Part shown: positions 59,260 through 64,000 of the stretch, in pieces
How the letters are laid out: every line of letters starts with the position of its first letter
Position numbering within the stretch: position 1 is the stretch's first letter
Assembly: GCA_031426355.1 (NCBI GenBank)
Contig: JANPLD010000010.1
Location: 15,016-79,015 of the forward strand
Source of the DNA: JANPLD01 sp031426355
Lineage (GTDB): Bacteria; Pseudomonadota; Alphaproteobacteria; Rickettsiales; UBA8987
Direction: 5' to 3'
DNA length: 64,000 nt
Program-made: the position numbers and the translations under genes
The notes under the pieces: generated by a model
What the model saw: only the letters and a program-made list of their open reading frames with translations
The model's database searches: none
Told to the model about the DNA's origin: nothing

Positions 59260-60678
59260 ATGTCATTATTAAGCGTACATACTGAAACAGATAACACCTC
59301 AGGAACAATTGCAGAATTGTGGAGCAGGGTATGTAATAAATTTGCGGAGCTTCAGGGCAACGCGGTTTATAACAACTGGCTTAAGCCACTCACTCTGGAT
59401 TCTATTGAGAACGGCTTTGCTATCATGTCTAGCCCTTCAAGGTTCATTAAAGACTGGGTAATATCAAACTACACTTATGCTTTAGGCAGGATACTTGCTG
59501 AAGAAATATCCGGCTTTAAAGCATTTGATATTCTTGTTAGGAAAAGTTCTCCGGCGCATATTAATAATGCAGGTTCCGCAGTTATCAGGTCTAATGAGAT
59601 TAAGCAGCAGGCTCTGGATCTGGGGGAAGTTAAGCAAAATAAATTCACTGACCTTCTTGCTAACAGGCTTGATTCAAAATTCTCTTTTGACAATCTTGTT
59701 ATCTGCGAATCTAATATTCTGGCTGGTAACGCCGCGATGAAAATTGCTGACAATGATGATTGTGATTCACTTTCACCTTTATTCATTCACAGCAAAGTGG
59801 GAATGGGCAAAACCCATATTATGCAGGCTGTTGCTAACAGGGCAATGCAGAATAAATCTTACGGTAAGATATTATATCTCTCAGCTGAAAAATTCATGTT
59901 CTCTTATGTGCGCGCGCTAAAAGAGAATTCCATGATAGACTTTAAAGATTTCGTACGCTCGGTAGATTTATTGCTGATCGATGATATCCAGTTCATTTGC
60001 GGTAAGCAGAACTTTCAGGAAGAGTTTATCCACACGGTAAGTGCAGTTATTGATGCTGGCGGTAAAGTTATACTCTCTGCCGATAAATCCCCTAACAGGA
60101 TGGACGGCCTTGATGATAGGATCAAATCCCGTCTGGCTGGCGGTCTGATAGCTGATATAAAACCTTATAACCCTGAAGATATATTCAATATCCTTAAATC
60201 AAAAGCAGATATTTCCAAAACCCATATCGCAGAAAATATCCTGAAGCTGATCGCTGATAATGTTTCTGAAAGTATCAGGGAAGCAGAGGGTGTACTCAAT
60301 AAAATTATCCAGACCTCAAAGCTTACCAATAAAGAGATCAATATGGATCTTGGTGTTTCGATAATAAAATCAGCCTATGTTTCTGCTAAAAAAGAAGTTA
60401 CGCTTGATGATATTAAAAAGCTTATCTGCCAGAAATTCTCCCTTACCCAAACAGAGATAGAATCTGCAACAAGGCTTAAAAAAATATCTGAAGCCCGCCA
60501 GATAGCAATGTACCTTGCGAAGAAAACCACCACTAAAAGCTTCCCTGAGATAGGCAGGTTCTTTGGTGGTAAAGACCACGCAACTGTTATCCATGCCGTA
60601 AAGAAGATCGAAAAGATGATAGCGGAAAACCCTAACTTCGAAAACCTTGTTTCCAACCTCTCTGCTGGTTTAGTATAA
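59260..60678 (+). CDS. dnaA: Chromosomal replication initiator protein DnaA
   Basis: DnaA binds the origin and opens it in its ATP form. The 472-residue protein has an N-terminal domain (ELWSRVCNKFAELQGNAVYNNWLKPL), a linker, an AAA+ domain with Walker A HSKVGMGKTHIM (residues about 177-188) in place of the more usual YGGVGLGKTH, Walker B LLLIDDIQFI, and the DNA-binding signature GGKDHATVIHAVKKIEK near residue 450. No cluster of DnaA boxes was seen upstream, so the replication origin is not next to it here. Confidence 0.95.
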   Translation: MSLLSVHTETDNTSGTIAELWSRVCNKFAELQGNAVYNNWLKPLTLDSIENGFAIMSSPSRFIKDWVISNYTYALGRILAEEISGFKAFDILVRKSSPAHINNAGSAVIRSNEIKQQALDLGEVKQNKFTDLLANRLDSKFSFDNLVICESNILAGNAAMKIADNDDCDSLSPLFIHSKVGMGKTHIMQAVANRAMQNKSYGKILYLSAEKFMFSYVRALKENSMIDFKDFVRSVDLLLIDDIQFICGKQNFQEEFIHTVSAVIDAGGKVILSADKSPNRMDGLDDRIKSRLAGGLIADIKPYNPEDIFNILKSKADISKTHIAENILKLIADNVSESIREAEGVLNKIIQTSKLTNKEINMDLGVSIIKSAYVSAKKEVTLDDIKKLICQKFSLTQTEIESATRLKKISEARQIAMYLAKKTTTKSFPEIGRFFGGKDHATVIHAVKKIEKMIAENPNFENLVSNLSAGLV

Positions 60679-60751
60679 AATTAACTGTAGGATTTCTGTT
60701 GTAATAATGATGTTTTTCTTACATCTTGTTCCCGCATCTATACCTGTTTGA

Positions 60752-61477
60752 ATGTTTGAATTACTGAATAAGCGCGAAGAGAATAAAGCCCATAAACCTC
60801 ATTTTCTGGGGCATCGTAAGCGTTTAAAAGAAAGGTTTTTGAACGCTCTTACTACAAATTCGACTTCATCCATTGCCGATTATGAGATATTGGAGATCGT
60901 ATTATTTACCGCTTTCCCAAGACAGGATGTAAAGCCACTTGCAAAAGAAATTCTCGAAAGGGCAGGTTCCATCGCAAAGCTCATATCACTTGAACCTATC
61001 GTTCTTGAAAAGCAATATAAACTCAACCAGTCTGCCATAACTTCTCTAAAAGCAGTTTATGAATTATCACTCCGCGCTTTAAAGGAAGAGGCTAAAACAA
61101 AACCGGTACTTCAAAGTTGGAAGGCACTTTTAGATTATTGCAGGCTTGCTATGGCCAGCTCCCAGAAAGAACAGTTCCGCCTTTTATTCCTGGATAAGAA
61201 AAATAAATTACTAGCTGACGAAGTGCAGCAGACCGGCACTGTAGATCAGACACCGATATATCCGCGCGAAGTAGTTAAACGCGCTCTAGAGCTTGGTGCA
61301 TCGGCGCTTATCATGGTTCATAACCACCCTTCAGGTGATCCTACGCCTTCAAAATCTGATATTGAGATGACTGAGGGTGTTGAGAAAGCTCTTCAGGCAG
61401 TTGATATTAACCTTCACGATCATTTGATAATCGCTGCTGATGCACATTTTTCTTTTGCGGGGAATGGACTGCTTTAA
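60752..61477 (+). CDS. radC: RadC-family JAB-domain protein
   Basis: The 241-residue protein has an N-terminal helix-hairpin-helix region (HRKRLKERFLNAL ... LEIVLFTAFPRQDVKPLAKEIL) and a C-terminal JAB/MPN domain with the metal motif MVHNHPSGDPTPSKSD. Its true function is unsettled; it was named for DNA repair. It is 73 bases after dnaA and convergent with the autotransporter gene, separated by a long palindrome. Confidence 0.93.
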   Translation: MFELLNKREENKAHKPHFLGHRKRLKERFLNALTTNSTSSIADYEILEIVLFTAFPRQDVKPLAKEILERAGSIAKLISLEPIVLEKQYKLNQSAITSLKAVYELSLRALKEEAKTKPVLQSWKALLDYCRLAMASSQKEQFRLLFLDKKNKLLADEVQQTGTVDQTPIYPREVVKRALELGASALIMVHNHPSGDPTPSKSDIEMTEGVEKALQAVDINLHDHLIIAADAHFSFAGNGLL

Positions 61478-61481
61478 TTTG

Positions 61482-61555
61482 TCTGGGATTAGGACTAGGG
61501 AATTCTTTTGGGGGGAGAAGTGAACTTCTTTGAATTCCCTAGCCGTAATCTCAGA
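61482..61555. repeat. Long imperfect palindrome between radC and the autotransporter gene
   Basis: Two 24-base arms (61482-61505 and 61532-61555) are reverse complements with three mismatches; the inner 11 bases (CTAGGGAATTC) pair perfectly. The 26-base centre contains AGAAG-TGAA-CTTCT, which can form a second hairpin. It lies between convergent genes and may terminate both, but there is no T-tract after either arm. Confidence 0.75.
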
Positions 61556-61608
61556 TTACACCATAATGGTTAAATAAAGGTTAAAATATAACATTTATTT
61601 TAATAAAA

Positions 61609-64000
61609 TTAAAATTCGTGTTTTATCATTCCAAGTACAGTGTAACCAATGCCGTTTGTAGCAGTATGGTTAGGGTTTTTAACCGCTTCACCTGATACTA
61701 TAACATCTGTATCCTGATTAACCTCTTTAGCATATGAAGTATGTAATTTTACAGTTCTTGAGCTAGGAGCAAGGGATTCAGCAAAACTGTTTCTGGTTGC
61801 CACGCCGCCTTCTTCCATTCCATAAGTCATTCCTCTAATAGTACCACTTTCAACTTTTAAAGGTTGGCTAAGCGCCATAGTTATACGGTCATTACCAAAT
61901 ACTTCTTTTCTGGTAAAACCAAGGTTAAATGAGCTTGATACTATATTGCTTGCTTCTGAAAATGCTGCATCCTGTGAAGGGGTTGTTTTACTGAATCCTG
62001 CATAACCTTCCGCAAAGAAGCTCCATTTATCATTAGCATCATAATTCATGCTAAGGCCAGTGAACATAGTGCTGGAATTGTTGTTCGTATCAAAGATACC
62101 GCCAGTTTGAACGCCGAATAGACTGTCATTTTCCGCTATGTAACCTTGTTTAAGGCCAAGAGTTAATTTGCTTGAAGGTTTGAAATTTAGTTCAGCCATT
62201 CCACCTGCGTAATCAAGGCCATAATCATTTTCTGCAATAAAGGCTGTAAAGGTAGAATTAACGTTATCAGATATCCTGAATTTCATTTGTGATGCAGTTG
62301 ACTGGATATTTTTTACATAAGCAAAATATGGGATAGAAAAATCTTCAGAGCTTATGAATTCATTTGAACTGAAAGACCTGTCATTATTAGTGAATAGATT
62401 ATTGAGGTCTGAAGTCAGACCTGAAGTTCCCGAAATATTCTTACTAAGCTCATAAGTTCCAAGTGCAACTATAGGCATACCGCCAGAGATAGCCTGGGTA
62501 TTATCTGTCTGAACTGCTGCAAGTGTAATATCATCAAACTTAAGGGTGATCTTGTCAGATATTGATGCTTGAAGTAATTTTTCTGAGGCAGGGTTTTTGA
62601 AATTTTTATAATTGGTAACCAGATCATCTTTGAATCTTGCAACTGGCGCCGCACCAATATCAAAATACCTGCTAAGGTCATCAACCATCATAACTGAAAC
62701 ACCTTCTTTTTCTGCTGAGCCGCTGTAGCTATCACCAAAGGCAGACATAGTAGAAGATGTTGTAACATAGCTTGGTGTGAACGCGCTGGTGAATGCTCCG
62801 CTACCAGTTAACACCGTTGGGTTAGTATCTCCTTTTGTTGGGTCAACCATGAACTGAGCTTGCGGAATACCCCATCCGTAAATTTCATCAACTCCTTCTT
62901 CCCCAATATCTTTTGAGAATTTTTTGGTAATATTAAGAACCTGCCTTGTGGTAAGTGTTGGCCATAAACTCCAGAAAGCTGCGAAGAATCCTTGCGCCGC
63001 AGGTGCTGCATATGAAGTTCCTCGTAAACTTGGTCCCACTTGTCCTTCTACTGGCATTGCAAAACATTGATCTTTTGTTGAGCCGCAAATCTGCGCATAT
63101 GGTGCTCTGGTAAGGGAATTTGGATCAATAGCAGTAACTGCTACAACATTGTTACTTGAGCTTGCAAACATGGCAGGATAACCTGGCCTGGTAGTTATTC
63201 CTTCATTTTGATAACCATTTCCTGTTGCTACCGTTATAATGGTTTGAGCCCTGTTATATAAGCTTCCAAAATCTGCTGAAGGAGACCCATTAGGAGTGTT
63301 TGTCCCTAAGCTATAATTTACGACAGCCGGTTTACCAGCGGTAAGTTTTGAAGCAACGAAGGTAGAGGCACCTCCAACCTGTGCTCCAGAAAATGTTGAA
63401 GAGAAAATAAATTTATCGGCCCCTGGCGCGGCGCCCATCATTGTGCCATCATCGTCTATTCCACCTGCAACTACCATGGTACTTGCGCCATGATGCATAT
63501 TCTTTATGCTGCCATCAGGTAATCTTACGGGAATATAATCATGCCTGATATCATCTTTAAAAGAATGGCAATCACCATTGGGAGTTAAGCTACTCCAAGT
63601 GCAGTTTGAACCTTGGGGAACTGAGTTTTGTGTATTATATCTACCAATAACTTTGCTTGAATCTATAACGCTGCCTATTTGTGATATCATATTGCCTTGG
63701 CTATTTGGACCCCAGTCAACTGTTCCAAGTTCAACTCCACGCCCTATTTCTGCGTTGTTTGAAAATTTTGCAGCAATATATTTGAACTGTGTTATTCCTA
63801 AATAATTGCCGTTTGAATCATCAAGCCCAGATATCGAATTAGGGTTCCTTTTATCAGCTATAGGCTGCCTGCCATAAGTTACATCTGAACCGCTATTTGA
63901 AGAGCCACCTGAGGTATTAGATGAACCTGAGGTATTAGATGAACCTGAGGTATTAGATGAACCTGAGGTATTAGATGAACCTGAGGTATTAGATGAACCT
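61609..64000 (-). CDS. Subtilase-family autotransporter, N-terminus outside window
   Basis: The frame is open through the right window edge, so the N-terminus is missing; about 797 residues are visible including the ATG-like M at 63690, which is internal. Near the edge a repeat (GSSNTS)n forms a linker, then a subtilisin-type (S8) domain follows with the catalytic Asp in LGTVDWG, the His in MHHGAST, GNGYQNEG as oxyanion region and the Ser in RGTSYAAP. The C-terminal part (after about residue 430 of the visible chain) is a beta-barrel ending in MIKHEF, the phenylalanine expected for outer-membrane insertion. It is likely a surface or secreted protease. Confidence 0.92.
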   Translation of the reverse strand, partial: GSSNTSGSSNTSGSSNTSGSSNTSGSSNTSGGSSNSGSDVTYGRQPIADKRNPNSISGLDDSNGNYLGITQFKYIAAKFSNNAEIGRGVELGTVDWGPNSQGNMISQIGSVIDSSKVIGRYNTQNSVPQGSNCTWSSLTPNGDCHSFKDDIRHDYIPVRLPDGSIKNMHHGASTMVVAGGIDDDGTMMGAAPGADKFIFSSTFSGAQVGGASTFVASKLTAGKPAVVNYSLGTNTPNGSPSADFGSLYNRAQTIITVATGNGYQNEGITTRPGYPAMFASSSNNVVAVTAIDPNSLTRAPYAQICGSTKDQCFAMPVEGQVGPSLRGTSYAAPAAQGFFAAFWSLWPTLTTRQVLNITKKFSKDIGEEGVDEIYGWGIPQAQFMVDPTKGDTNPTVLTGSGAFTSAFTPSYVTTSSTMSAFGDSYSGSAEKEGVSVMMVDDLSRYFDIGAAPVARFKDDLVTNYKNFKNPASEKLLQASISDKITLKFDDITLAAVQTDNTQAISGGMPIVALGTYELSKNISGTSGLTSDLNNLFTNNDRSFSSNEFISSEDFSIPYFAYVKNIQSTASQMKFRISDNVNSTFTAFIAENDYGLDYAGGMAELNFKPSSKLTLGLKQGYIAENDSLFGVQTGGIFDTNNNSSTMFTGLSMNYDANDKWSFFAEGYAGFSKTTPSQDAAFSEASNIVSSSFNLGFTRKEVFGNDRITMALSQPLKVESGTIRGMTYGMEEGGVATRNSFAESLAPSSRTVKLHTSYAKEVNQDTDVIVSGEAVKNPNHTATNGIGYTVLGMIKHEF
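63908..64000 (-). repeat. 18-bp tandem repeat coding (GSSNTS)n
   Basis: The 18-base unit (CCTGAGGTATTAGATGAA on the plus strand) occurs about five times without a mismatch and runs off the window. Its length is a multiple of three, so changes in copy number alter the linker length without breaking the frame. It encodes a flexible Gly/Ser/Asn/Thr linker in the autotransporter. Confidence 0.9.

Noticed and set aside
60020..60040. TTATCCACA in dnaA (also single matches in mraY and the pseudopilin gene) as DnaA boxes or an origin
   Set aside because: Isolated matches inside coding sequence with no cluster or AT-rich unwinding region.
63908..64000. Regular 18-bp repeats as a CRISPR array
   Set aside because: The units are directly adjacent with no spacers and encode an in-frame linker.

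Overview
The window is a 64 kb stretch of AT-rich chromosome, almost entirely coding, from an alphaproteobacterium. The main evidence is a circularly permuted two-piece tmRNA gene (acceptor piece before coding piece, 57745-58077), a small SDHAF4/DUF1674 succinate dehydrogenase assembly factor, a 17 kDa surface-antigen lipoprotein, lepB-rnc-era gene order, an LptM-like lipoprotein next to lysA, and CtrA-like promoter boxes. The cell should be Gram-negative with meso-DAP peptidoglycan (murE with DNPR motif, murF, mraY, lysA), motile and chemotactic (motA, cheW, cheD, rpoN, an NtrC-type regulator), and biosynthetically capable (cysI, serA, metZ, hisE/hisF, purF, purL, thiL). That argues against a strongly reduced obligate intracellular lifestyle. 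I cannot name the order.

Layout. 1-12.1 kb: partial cysI, ygiD-like dioxygenase, ssb, an XRE regulator, serA divergent from glnE, bcp, glmM, an orphan gene and rpoN. 12.1-17.5 kb: ruvX, a HAD phosphatase, hisF-hisE, a periplasmic msrB-msrA pair, a YihY membrane protein and trxB. 17.5-24.1 kb: pth-murE-murF-mraY, interrupted by a repeat-bounded GIY-YIG nuclease gene, then an orphan gene and a GST. 24.1-33.7 kb: thiL-lptM-lysA (minus strand), dnaX with an internal A9 frameshift site, ybaB, purF, a flavoprotein and purL. 33.7-42.7 kb: SDHAF4, a lipoprotein, rpe, then an accessory area around uvrD with three minus-strand orphan genes (one broken), the sigma-54 regulator and a pseudopilin-like protein. 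42.7-53.3 kb: a ferredoxin-NADP reductase, lepB-rnc-era-cheW-cheD, motA, fabI, surface antigen, OmpA-like protein, suhB, efp and metZ. 53.4-64 kb: an orphan gene, a GGDEF/EAL protein, plsY, dprA, ssrA, a rhodanese, dnaA, radC and the C-terminal part of a subtilase autotransporter. No rRNA, tRNA, CRISPR array or complete IS was seen.

Four observations stand out. (1) Four orphan genes of unknown function share one promoter architecture: TTAA-N7-TTAACT, nine bases, then a -10-like hexamer, at nearly constant distance from the start codon. This resembles CtrA-activated promoters, and two copies sit in a direct repeat that bounds a broken gene at the start of uvrD. (2) The tmRNA tag is a tandem duplication of an eight-residue unit, with only synonymous differences between copies. 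(3) dnaX carries nine consecutive A in the right frame to make both a short gamma and a long tau product. (4) A GIY-YIG nuclease gene bounded by inverted repeats lies between murE and murF, and one repeat supplies murE's last codons and stop.
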